From Haloarculaceae archaeon (lineage in GTDB: Archaea; Halobacteriota; Halobacteria; Halobacteriales; Haloarculaceae), in contig JAHENO010000243.1 in the NCBI GenBank assembly GCA_018609945.1, positions 1 to 12,347 on the forward strand: DNA of 12,347 nt. Direction: 5' to 3'. Below are positions 6,405 to 12,347 of the stretch, one piece after another (the stretch's first letter is position 1; each line of letters starts with the position of its first letter). Below the pieces are notes generated by a model that did not search any database, had not been told where the DNA came from, and saw only the letters and a program-made list of their open reading frames with translations. The position numbers and the translations under genes were made by a program.

Positions 6405-7237
6405 TCGGCATCACGAGCGCGGATGCGCTCGATACGCTCGTCGAGTTCGGCGGCCAGGGCCGGGCGGCGGTCGTCGCTGTAGTGGTCGACCCGGGCGGCG
6501 ATGGAGAGTTTGCCGGCCAGCGCGCGGGCGGCCGAGCCACGCTGGGACGGCCGCGTGTTGCGGACGTACTCGTGGGCCTGGATGACACCGTGCTTGGGCG
6601 AGGGGGCGTCGCCCTGCAGGTGGGCAAAGAGCGCGTCCTCGGCGCCGAGGACCTGGACCGTGCCGCTGGGTTTCTTCGCGAGGGATTCGAGACCGCCCGC
6701 GAGCGAGATGAGCCGCGCCGCGAGCACCGGGCCCGCCAGTTCGGAGAGGTTCGGCGCCACCTCCGGGGCGGTGCGCTCGACGAACGCCCGCAGGCGGTCG
6801 GCCCGCTCGTCCAGGGACACGGCGTCGGCAGCGAGTCCGACCAGTTCCCGCTCGACCGGATTCGCCGGTTCGCGGGCGGCGAGGTCGCGGGCGTACGCCA
6901 GTCCGGTCCCGGCGTCGGCGTCGCGGCTACCCGCCCACTCGGCGACCCGCTCCGCGAGCTCGTTGGCCTGTCGCTGGCAGTCGTCCATGGCACGCACCGC
7001 GTGGACGAGCTGGCGGTCGTCGCTCCCCTCGCGTTCCGCGACTGCCGCGCGGGCAGCCGCGAGCGTCGCCCCGTGGAGGTGCTCGTAGTACTCGTCGGTG
7101 GTGTCGGCGAACCCCGCCTCGACGGCCAGCTCCGGCCACTCCGCGGGCGCCGAGGCATCCCCGGCCCGGATACGCTCGGCCCCGGCGGCCGGGTCACCCG
7201 GGGAGACCCCCGCGAACCAGCCTTCGTCTTCGTCCAT
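6401..7237 (-). CDS. nop5: Nop5/Nop56/58-family box C/D RNP protein
   Basis: Nop5 is the scaffold of the box C/D sRNP. Its N-terminal part binds fibrillarin and its C-terminal Nop domain binds L7Ae and the guide RNA. In this 278-residue protein the C-terminal Nop domain (about 160-255) is clear: APNLSELAGPVLAARLI, LAGGLESLAKKPSGTVQVLG, AEDALFAHL, PKHGVIQAHEYV and SAARALAGKLSIAARVDHYS. The middle (about 75-155) is helical and would dimerise through a coiled coil. The first 70 residues are acidic and divergent. The protein is short next to the roughly 400-residue Nop5 of some other archaea and lacks the lysine-rich tail, as I would expect in a halophile. ATG 7237 is supported by TTTTT 26-30 bases upstream, implying a leaderless mRNA. 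It is the first gene of the nop5-flpA-mutY unit. Confidence 0.94.
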   Translation of the reverse strand: MDEDEGWFAGVSPGDPAAGAERIRAGDASAPAEWPELAVEAGFADTTDEYYEHLHGATLAAARAAVAEREGSDDRQLVHAVRAMDDCQRQANELAERVAEWAGSRDADAGTGLAYARDLAAREPANPVERELVGLAADAVSLDERADRLRAFVERTAPEVAPNLSELAGPVLAARLISLAGGLESLAKKPSGTVQVLGAEDALFAHLQGDAPSPKHGVIQAHEYVRNTRPSQRGSAARALAGKLSIAARVDHYSDDRRPALAAELDERIERIRARDAE

Positions 7238-7262
7238 ACGTCCCCGTCGGCGTCGGGGTGCG

Positions 7263-7267
7263 AAAAA
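7263..7267 (-). promoter_or_regulatory. TATA-like box of the nop5-flpA-mutY unit
   Basis: On the minus strand AGCTTTTTCG places TTTTT 26-30 bases upstream of the nop5 ATG. This matches a leaderless haloarchaeal promoter. It shares the 119-base divergent intergenic region with the acyl-CoA ligase promoter, whose TATA-like element begins about 57 bases away. Confidence 0.5.
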
Positions 7268-7323
7268 GCTACGCTCCGGGTCCCCGACCCTGAGGAAACT
7301 GCCGGGCTCGGCTCCGCCAGGGT

Positions 7324-7330
7324 GATTTTT
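7324..7330 (+). promoter_or_regulatory. TATA-like box of the acyl-CoA ligase gene
   Basis: GATTTTT lies 27-33 bases upstream of ATG 7357 in an otherwise GC-rich stretch. The spacing predicts a leaderless transcript starting at or near the ATG. No obvious operator repeat is visible around it. Confidence 0.5.
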
Positions 7331-7356
7331 GTGTCGGCACGTCGAACGGTGACGGA

Positions 7357-9333
7357 ATGACGGACGGCGCCGACCCCGCCTGGCTCCGGGCGGAGCGCGA
7401 GTACGAGGACGACCGCTTCGAGCGCGGCACCATCCCGGAGCTGTTCGAGGACAGCGCCGAGCGACACCTCGACGGGGCGGCCCAGCTCTATAAGGGCGGC
7501 GTCTACGACCGCTCGCTGGCGGGCACGGTACCCCGCGCCCCGGCGGGCGAGTTCGCCACCCTCACCTACGGCGAACTCCGCGAGGTGGTCCGGCGGCTCG
7601 CAGCGGGGTTCCGGGCGCTGGGTCTGGAACCGGGCGACCGCGTCGCCATCTACGCCGACACGCGCATGGAGTGGGCGCAGGTCGACCTCGCCCTGCTCGC
7701 GGCGGGCTGTGTCGTCACGACCGTCTACACTGACTCGTCGACCGACCAGGTCCGCTACCTCCTCGAAGATCCAGGGCCGAAGGCGGTCGTTGCCGAGAAC
7801 AGCGACCTGCTGGAGACCGTGCGCGACGTCGAGGACGGCATCGACATCGAATCGAAGGTCCTGATCGACGACCCACCTGGAGGCGTCGCCGGCGCTGACG
7901 CCCACACGCTCGGAGACGTCTACCAGCGCGGCCAGGAGGCGTTCGACTCCTCGGCCTACCGGGCGTGGATCGAGGAACGCGACCCCGAGGACCTGGCGAG
8001 CGTCGTCTACACGTCGGGGACGACCGGCGATCCGAAGGGTGTCCGGCTGACACACTGGAACTTCCGGTCGAACGTCCACCAGGTGCGCCGCCGCCTCGGG
8101 CCCCGTCCAGACCGCGGCTCGGCGGACATCGCCGTGGGTCCAGGCCTGCGGACGCTGTCCTTTCTCCCGCTGGCGCACGTCTTCGAGCGGCTGGCGGGGC
8201 ATCTCCTGATGTTCGGCTCCGGCGCGACGGTCGGCTACGCCGAGAGCCCCGACACCGTCGCCGACGACATTCAGCGTGTGAGGCCGACGGCGACCACCAG
8301 CGTCCCCCGCGTCTACGAGCGGATCCTCGACTCGATGCGCGAGCAGGCCGGCGACGCCGGACCGAAACGTCGGGTCTTCGAGTGGGCACTCGACGTCGCC
8401 CGTGCCTCCCAGCGGACCGACGACCCAGGCCTCCTCCTGCGCGCGAAACGGACCCTGGCGGACCGCCTGGTCTACAGTACCGTCCGCGAGAACCTCGGCG
8501 GTAAGGTCGAGTTCATGGTCTCGGGCGGGGGCAGCCTCGACCCCGATCTCTGTCGACTGTTCGACGGCATGGGTCTCACTATCATCGAGGGGTACGGCCT
8601 CACGGAGACGGCGCCCGTGGTCAGCGCGAACCCGCCGGAAGACATTCGACCGGGGACGATGGGTCCCCCGCTGGTGGGCGTAGAGACCCGCGTCGACGAA
8701 TCACAGGCGGCCGAGGGGGCGTTCCCCGACGCGACGGGCCCCGTCGGGGAGTTGCTCGTGCGTGGCGAGAACGTCACCGACGGCTACTGGGACGACCCGG
8801 AACGGACTGACGCGGTGTTCACCGACGACGGCTGGTTCCGGACCGGCGACGTCGTCGAGCGAACCGCCGACGGCTACCTGGCGTTCCGCGAGCGGCGCAA
8901 GCAGTTGCTCGTCCTCTCGACGGGCAAGAACGTCGCACCCGGCCCCATCGAGGACCGCTTCGCGACCAGCGACCGCGTCGAGCAGGTGCTGGTCGTCGGC
9001 GACGGCCGGAAGTTCGTCGGCGCCCTGCTCGTGCCGAACGTCGAGCGCCTGCGGGCGTGGGCGGGCGAGACCGGCGTGACGGTGCCCGACGACCCCGAGC
9101 GACTCGTCGAGGACGACCGCGTCCGGGAGTGGGTCGGCGAAGCCGTCTCGGCAGTCAACGCCGACCTCGACGAGGTCGAGCGCATCAAGGCGTTCGAACT
9201 CGTCGCCGAGACCTGGACCACCGACAACGACATGCTCACGCCGTCGATGAAGAAGAGGCGGGGGGCTATCGAGGCGCGCCACGCGGAGAAAATCGAGCGC
9301 ATCTACGACGTGGGGACCGGAACTGACAGATAG
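7357..9333 (+). CDS. Long-chain fatty-acid--CoA ligase (AMP-forming)
   Basis: This enzyme activates a carboxylic acid to acyl-AMP and then to acyl-CoA. The 658-residue protein is a full-length ANL-superfamily member close to the FadD15/ACSL type. The phosphate loop is YTSGTTGDPKGV (218-229), SFLPLAHVFER (268-278) is typical of long-chain members, the A5 motif is EGYGLTETAP (411-420), and GWFRTGD (492-498) contains the ribose-binding aspartate D498. The C-terminal hinge region has RRKQLLVLSTGKNVAPGPIE (513-532), and LTPSMKKRR (627-635) holds the likely adenylation lysine K632. It is monocistronic, is divergent from nop5, and ends one base from the convergent YjbQ stop codon. Haloarchaea make isoprenoid lipids but can take up and degrade fatty acids, so beta-oxidation is the likely role. 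The exact chain length cannot be read from the sequence. Confidence 0.93.
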   Translation: MTDGADPAWLRAEREYEDDRFERGTIPELFEDSAERHLDGAAQLYKGGVYDRSLAGTVPRAPAGEFATLTYGELREVVRRLAAGFRALGLEPGDRVAIYADTRMEWAQVDLALLAAGCVVTTVYTDSSTDQVRYLLEDPGPKAVVAENSDLLETVRDVEDGIDIESKVLIDDPPGGVAGADAHTLGDVYQRGQEAFDSSAYRAWIEERDPEDLASVVYTSGTTGDPKGVRLTHWNFRSNVHQVRRRLGPRPDRGSADIAVGPGLRTLSFLPLAHVFERLAGHLLMFGSGATVGYAESPDTVADDIQRVRPTATTSVPRVYERILDSMREQAGDAGPKRRVFEWALDVARASQRTDDPGLLLRAKRTLADRLVYSTVRENLGGKVEFMVSGGGSLDPDLCRLFDGMGLTIIEGYGLTETAPVVSANPPEDIRPGTMGPPLVGVETRVDESQAAEGAFPDATGPVGELLVRGENVTDGYWDDPERTDAVFTDDGWFRTGDVVERTADGYLAFRERRKQLLVLSTGKNVAPGPIEDRFATSDRVEQVLVVGDGRKFVGALLVPNVERLRAWAGETGVTVPDDPERLVEDDRVREWVGEAVSAVNADLDEVERIKAFELVAETWTTDNDMLTPSMKKRRGAIEARHAEKIERIYDVGTGTDR

Positions 9334-9334
9334 C

Positions 9335-9715
9335 CTAGGCCAGCACGTCGACAGTTCGCTCGCGCGGTCCGTCACACTCGACCAGCAGCACCGTCTGCCA
9401 GGTGCCAAGGTCGAGCGACCCGTCACGCACTGGAACCGTCACGTCCGGACCAACGAGAAACGACCGGACGTGCGAGTCGGCGTTCCCGTCGAGTTCGTCG
9501 TGTCGCCAGCCCTCGTCCGGCACGAGGTCCGCGAGTGCCGTCTCGAAATCAGAGAGCAGTCGCGGTTCGGCCTCGTTGACCGTCACGGCAGCCGAGGTGT
9601 GTCTGACGAAGACCGTTGCCGTGCCGGACGCGTCGGCGGGCAGTGCCGCCTCGACGCGGTCGGTAACGTCGATGACTGAGAGCCGTTCGTCGGTCGAGAC
9701 TGTGAACTGCGCCAT
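9335..9715 (-). CDS. YjbQ/UPF0047 family protein
   Basis: This compact 126-residue cytoplasmic protein belongs to the widespread YjbQ (UPF0047) family, whose members form trimers. Weak thiamine-phosphate-synthase activity has been reported for some; the true role is unsettled. Family signatures are FVRHTSAAVTVNEAEPRLLSD without gaps (36-56, with H39, N47 and E48), a later histidine (H82) followed by FLVGPDVTVPVRDGSL, and LGTWQTVLLVECDGPRER (103-120). ATG 9715 is preferred, though an in-frame GTG at 9721 would add two residues. The gene is downstream of spoVR on the same strand with a 68-base gap that holds a small hairpin and a 12-bp palindrome, so it may have its own promoter or be read through from spoVR. 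Its stop codon faces the acyl-CoA ligase stop codon across a single base. Confidence 0.9.
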   Translation of the reverse strand: MAQFTVSTDERLSVIDVTDRVEAALPADASGTATVFVRHTSAAVTVNEAEPRLLSDFETALADLVPDEGWRHDELDGNADSHVRSFLVGPDVTVPVRDGSLDLGTWQTVLLVECDGPRERTVDVLA

Positions 9716-9746
9716 ACCCACGCCCTTCGGTCGGTCGCTCCCTCAA

Positions 9747-9758
9747 CGTATCGATACG
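9747..9758. promoter_or_regulatory. Perfect 12-bp palindrome upstream of the YjbQ gene
   Basis: CGTATCGATACG reads the same on both strands and lies 32-43 bases upstream of ATG 9715. It is one of the few AT-containing stretches in the gap. It could be a dimeric-regulator operator, or its TATCGATA core could serve as a poor TATA element giving a short leader. No second copy was noticed in the window, so function is uncertain. Confidence 0.3.
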
Positions 9759-9760
9759 GG

Positions 9761-9773
9761 GACCCGACGGGTC
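9761..9773 (-). terminator. Short hairpin after spoVR
   Basis: GACCC-GAC-GGGTC forms a 5-bp stem with a 3-base loop 10 bases past the spoVR stop codon. No T-tract follows on the minus strand, so it may be an mRNA 3'-end structure or only a weak terminator. Confidence 0.25.
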
Positions 9774-9783
9774 GGTGGCGTGG

Positions 9784-11778
9784 TCAGGCCAGCCACTCCT
9801 CGGGTTTGGTGTCGTAGTCGACCTCGGTGGCCGCGAGGTGTTCGACCTCCTCCCAGTCGAGTTCCTCCTCGGTGAACTCCATGCCGTCGAAGCGGATGAG
9901 CCGGCCGCGCTCTGTGGGTTCGGGTTCGCTGTCGCGCCGGCGTGCGACCTCGATGTCGTGGTCGTCGTACTCCTTGACGATGGTCCGGAGGTTGACCGGC
10001 CGCCCCCAGAGTTCGAAGACCCGCTCCAGCGTGTTCTTGGCCTGTTCGATGTCCAGCATGACGCCGTTGTACTGGTGGTCGAGCAGGAGTTCGTTGCGGT
10101 TCTCGTAGTTGCCGTCGGCGACCACCACGGTGGGTTTCCCGAAGTTGGTGAACTGTAACATTAGCTTCTTCTTGACGTCCTCGTGGTCGGTCGAGGTGAC
10201 GCGGTAGTCGTCCGAGGAGTGCATGTACTCGTAGGTGAAGTAGTCGTTGGCGTCGACGAACTCCTGTGTGAGGAACTCGTCGAGGAAGGTCACGTCGTTG
10301 TGGCTCTCCCGGACCTCGCGCATCCGGTCCCAGCCGACCGCGTAGTCGACGTCGGCGACGGCCTCCTCGACGCTGTCGTAGCGGGCGTCGTCGAACATGT
10401 ACCGCGAGATGCGCTCGAGTTCGCTCTTGGAGATGCGCGCGAGGAACCCCCGGTACTGGGGTTTGACCAGCGAGTAGTGGCGCTGTGCCATCCCCTCGTA
10501 GGTCAGCACCTTCCAGGGGTACCGGTCGAGGTCGATCTCGCCGGCGCGGCCACGTTCGAGAGCCTCCGCGTCGAAGCGTGGGTCCGCGGGGTCCACGTCG
10601 TCGAGGGACTCGCTGTCGATACTGGCGACGGCGTCGTCCGGTTCGAGCAGGTCCATGACGCGCTCGATGTCGACGGTGTCCTGGAAGTTCCGCCAGGTCA
10701 CGCCCTCGACCCGCAGGAGTTTCTCCGCGACGTGACGGCGGTTCTCGGTGTTCTCGATGTACTCCCAGAGCTGCATGCCCAGTTTGTAGGGGTTCAGCCC
10801 GGGCGCACCCAGCACCTTCGCCATGTGGTCGGCGTAGGTGATGAACTCGTCTTCCCCGGCGAAGTTCTCGTCGGTCATCATTTTCGACTCGAACAGGGCG
10901 GCCCAACCCTCGTTCATCACCTTCGTCATCTGCTGGGCGGCGAAGTAGTAGGCCTCGCGCCGGAGGATGCCGAGGATGTCCTTCTGCCAGTCCTCCATCT
11001 CGAGGGCCTTGCCGGCCTCGTCGTCGTACTGTTTGCCGTGCTTGCGGAGAAAGCCGAGCACGTCGGGGTCGGGCTCCTCCGGGAATGACGGGCCGTCCTC
11101 GTCCTCGCTCTGGGCCTCGAGCCACTCGTCGTCGAAGACCTGTCGTCTGACCTCCTCGGAGAGCTCCAGGTCCTCGAGTTCCTCGTCGATGTCGGCCGTC
11201 TCCAGTTCCGGCACGTCGCCGTCGGCGCTCACCGGTTCGTAGATGGCGTGCTGGTCGATGTTGTCCTCGAGACAGAGGACGTGATCGATCCACTTCTCGA
11301 CCTCGGCGCGGTCGATCTCGGGATCGTGCATGTACTCCTCGATGGTGTCGGCGTGGCGGGCGAGCATCGCCGCAGCGTCCGGGTCGTCCGCGAAGAGGCC
11401 GAACCACTCGTTGTTGTTGAAGAAGTCGGCGTGGGCCTCGACGTGGGTGATGACCGCCTTCTGGTCCGCGAGGCTGTTCGAGACCTGGAGAAAGGCGTGG
11501 GCGGGGTTGTCGTTGTTGACGATCTCGAAGGCCTTGCCCCCGAGGAACTGGCCCTGCTTCTGCTGGCGGTCGTAGGCCATGCCCCACCGCCAGTGGGGGT
11601 AGCGCTGCTGGAAGCCCCCGTAGGCGATGAGTTCGTTCATCTCGTCGTAGTCGACGATCCAGTAGTTGACCGGATACGGCTCCAGACCGAACCGCGCCGC
11701 GAGATTCGACGCCTCCGTGACGACCTCCTCGAGCCGGTCGGCCTCGCGTTGCATCTCGAACTCGTCGGATGAAATCAT
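9784..11778 (-). CDS. SpoVR family protein (YcgB-like)
   Basis: SpoVR proteins are of unsettled biochemical function. In Bacillus SpoVR affects spore cortex formation, and in enterobacteria YcgB is induced with the YeaG kinase and YeaH under stress and starvation. This 664-residue protein has the family core: PVNYWIVDYDEMNELIAYGG (36-55), QRYPHWRWGMAYD (58-70), AFEIVNNDNPAHAFL (83-97), THVEAHADFFNNNEWF (111-126), GLNPYKLGMQLWEYIE (327-342), and near the end a segment with LERVFELWGRPVNLRTIV. It is longer than YcgB (about 510), partly because of a very acidic insertion at about 183-240. The ATG overlaps the DUF444 stop codon (ATGA), and a GGAGGA ribosome-binding site (11785-11790) precedes it by 6 bases, which fixes the start. 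Frames extending upstream to 12045 are shadow. Any role in sporulation is excluded; a stress role with the neighbouring DUF444 protein is inferred. Confidence 0.93.
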   Translation of the reverse strand: MISSDEFEMQREADRLEEVVTEASNLAARFGLEPYPVNYWIVDYDEMNELIAYGGFQQRYPHWRWGMAYDRQQKQGQFLGGKAFEIVNNDNPAHAFLQVSNSLADQKAVITHVEAHADFFNNNEWFGLFADDPDAAAMLARHADTIEEYMHDPEIDRAEVEKWIDHVLCLEDNIDQHAIYEPVSADGDVPELETADIDEELEDLELSEEVRRQVFDDEWLEAQSEDEDGPSFPEEPDPDVLGFLRKHGKQYDDEAGKALEMEDWQKDILGILRREAYYFAAQQMTKVMNEGWAALFESKMMTDENFAGEDEFITYADHMAKVLGAPGLNPYKLGMQLWEYIENTENRRHVAEKLLRVEGVTWRNFQDTVDIERVMDLLEPDDAVASIDSESLDDVDPADPRFDAEALERGRAGEIDLDRYPWKVLTYEGMAQRHYSLVKPQYRGFLARISKSELERISRYMFDDARYDSVEEAVADVDYAVGWDRMREVRESHNDVTFLDEFLTQEFVDANDYFTYEYMHSSDDYRVTSTDHEDVKKKLMLQFTNFGKPTVVVADGNYENRNELLLDHQYNGVMLDIEQAKNTLERVFELWGRPVNLRTIVKEYDDHDIEVARRRDSEPEPTERGRLIRFDGMEFTEEELDWEEVEHLAATEVDYDTKPEEWLA

Positions 11779-12347
11779 TCGTTGTCCTCCGTGCTGAGTA
11801 TCTCGTAGATCGCCCGGGTCACGTCCTCGGGGCCGGTGACGTAGGCGACGGCCACGTCGTCGCTGTCCCTGAAGTGGCGTTCGACCTCCTCGGCGTGGGT
11901 GGCGTTGATGGCGTTGCCCGAGGGCTGGGTCTCGACGTAGGCGTGGAGGTTCGCGTCGATCTCCTCCATCAGCGGGATGACGTTCTCCTCGGTGTCGTTG
12001 CTGGAGTTCTCGGAGTCGCCGGCCGCGAAGACGTAGCGGTTCCACTCGCTGTAGGGGTAGGCCTCCTCCAAGCGCTCGGCCGCGAGTTCGTAGGCGCTGG
12101 AGATGCGCGTCCCGCCGCCCGAGCGGATGCCGAAAAAGTCCGCGCGCTCGACCTCCCAGGCCTCGGCGTCGTGGGCGATGTAGACGAACTCGGCGTGGTC
12201 GTACTTCCCCTGGAGATACCAGTCCAGCGGGGTGAAGGTGCGTTCGACCAGTTCGCGTTTCTTCTGGCGCATGCTCCCCGAGACGTCCCGGATGTTGACG
12301 ACCACGACGTTCTTCTCGTGTTCCTCCTCGATCTCGGGATAGCGGTA
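11775..12347 (-). CDS. DUF444 / YeaH-YhbH family protein, C-terminal part (5' end outside window)
   Basis: Only the last 190 residues are visible; the frame is open to the right edge (YRYPEIEEEHEKNVVVV), so the GTG at 12305 is internal. DUF444 proteins have a von Willebrand factor A-like fold. The metal-binding MIDAS motif is DVSGSM near the start of the visible part. Other family marks are the FTPLDWYLQGKYDHAEFVYI region, SGGGTRISSAYE with the second MIDAS threonine, and EWNRYVFAAGDSENSSND. In bacteria YeaH/YhbH is encoded between the PrkA-type kinase YeaG and SpoVR/YcgB and is thought to act with them in stress responses. The 4-base overlap with spoVR here repeats that order, so a PrkA-family kinase gene is expected just outside the window. 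The molecular target is unknown. Confidence 0.9.
   Translation of the reverse strand, partial: YRYPEIEEEHEKNVVVVNIRDVSGSMRQKKRELVERTFTPLDWYLQGKYDHAEFVYIAHDAEAWEVERADFFGIRSGGGTRISSAYELAAERLEEAYPYSEWNRYVFAAGDSENSSNDTEENVIPLMEEIDANLHAYVETQPSGNAINATHAEEVERHFRDSDDVAVAYVTGPEDVTRAIYEILSTEDNE
11785..11790 (-). promoter_or_regulatory. Ribosome-binding site of spoVR
   Basis: GGAGGA on the minus strand lies 6 bases before ATG 11778, inside the end of the DUF444 gene. It is the clearest Shine-Dalgarno sequence I found in the window and settles the spoVR start. It fits an internal operon gene rather than a leaderless one. Confidence 0.7.

Noticed and set aside
4843..8202. One 1119-residue minus-strand open frame covering mutY and far upstream
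   Set aside because: Only the last 312 residues look like protein. The rest runs out of frame through flpA and nop5 and antisense to the acyl-CoA ligase gene, an effect of high GC content.
10183..11088. 301-residue plus-strand frame opposite spoVR
   Set aside because: Valine/leucine/glycine-rich antisense translation mirroring acidic SpoVR codons; no domain.
9743..11587. 614-residue minus-strand open frame overlapping spoVR
   Set aside because: Arginine- and glycine-rich low-complexity translation with no domain; a shifted-frame shadow of spoVR.
9784..12045. Extended SpoVR start at 12045 (753 residues)
   Set aside because: The extra 89 residues are arginine-rich and overlap the DUF444 gene in another frame. 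ATG 11778 has a GGAGGA site and the ATGA overlap.
1..12347. CRISPR array, tRNA, rRNA, insertion sequence or prophage
   Set aside because: No regularly spaced repeats, no recognisable RNA gene and no transposase- or integrase-like protein were found by eye; gene content is chromosomal core.

Overview
The window comes from an extreme halophile of the class Halobacteria (haloarchaea). The DNA is very GC-rich with strong G/C preference at third codon positions, most proteins are acidic, and the gene set is archaeal: glycerol-1-phosphate dehydrogenase, the archaeal-only GatE, and Nop5 with fibrillarin. Several genes have a TATA-like AT tract about 27-30 bases before the start codon, as expected for the leaderless mRNAs common in this group. 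The genus cannot be named from this sequence alone.

Layout. Bases 1-412 (+) are the 3' end of glycerol-1-phosphate dehydrogenase (archaeal lipid backbone), followed by a hairpin. Bases 492-2360 (+) are gatE, which makes Gln-tRNA(Gln) by transamidation, and 2416-2823 (+) is an unrecognised basic coiled-coil protein. A stem-loop at 2870-2896 lies between this rightward block and a leftward block. The leftward block, read from its 5' end, is nop5, flpA and mutY (7237-4843, joined by 4-base overlaps), a 45-residue membrane protein (4774-4637), then a thiolase and its DUF35 zinc-ribbon/OB-fold partner (4561-2924). Nop5 and fibrillarin form the box C/D RNP that 2'-O-methylates rRNA and tRNA. MutY removes adenine mispaired with oxidised or normal guanine.

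From a divergent promoter region (7238-7356), a long-chain acyl-CoA ligase gene runs rightward to 9333. It ends one base from the stop codon of a leftward YjbQ/UPF0047 gene. Upstream of YjbQ on the same strand are SpoVR (9784-11778) and a DUF444/YeaH-type protein cut by the right edge. SpoVR and DUF444 overlap by ATGA and match the bacterial YeaG-YeaH-YcgB stress module; its PrkA kinase would be expected just beyond the right edge.

Almost all of the window is coding, and no gap without a gene exceeds about 120 bases. I see no tRNA, rRNA, CRISPR array, insertion sequence or prophage gene. Most of it is ordinary haloarchaeal core genome. The parts that deserve attention are the MutY with a non-NUDIX C-terminal domain, the archaeal SpoVR/DUF444 module, the two small unrecognised proteins, and the tight gene junctions.
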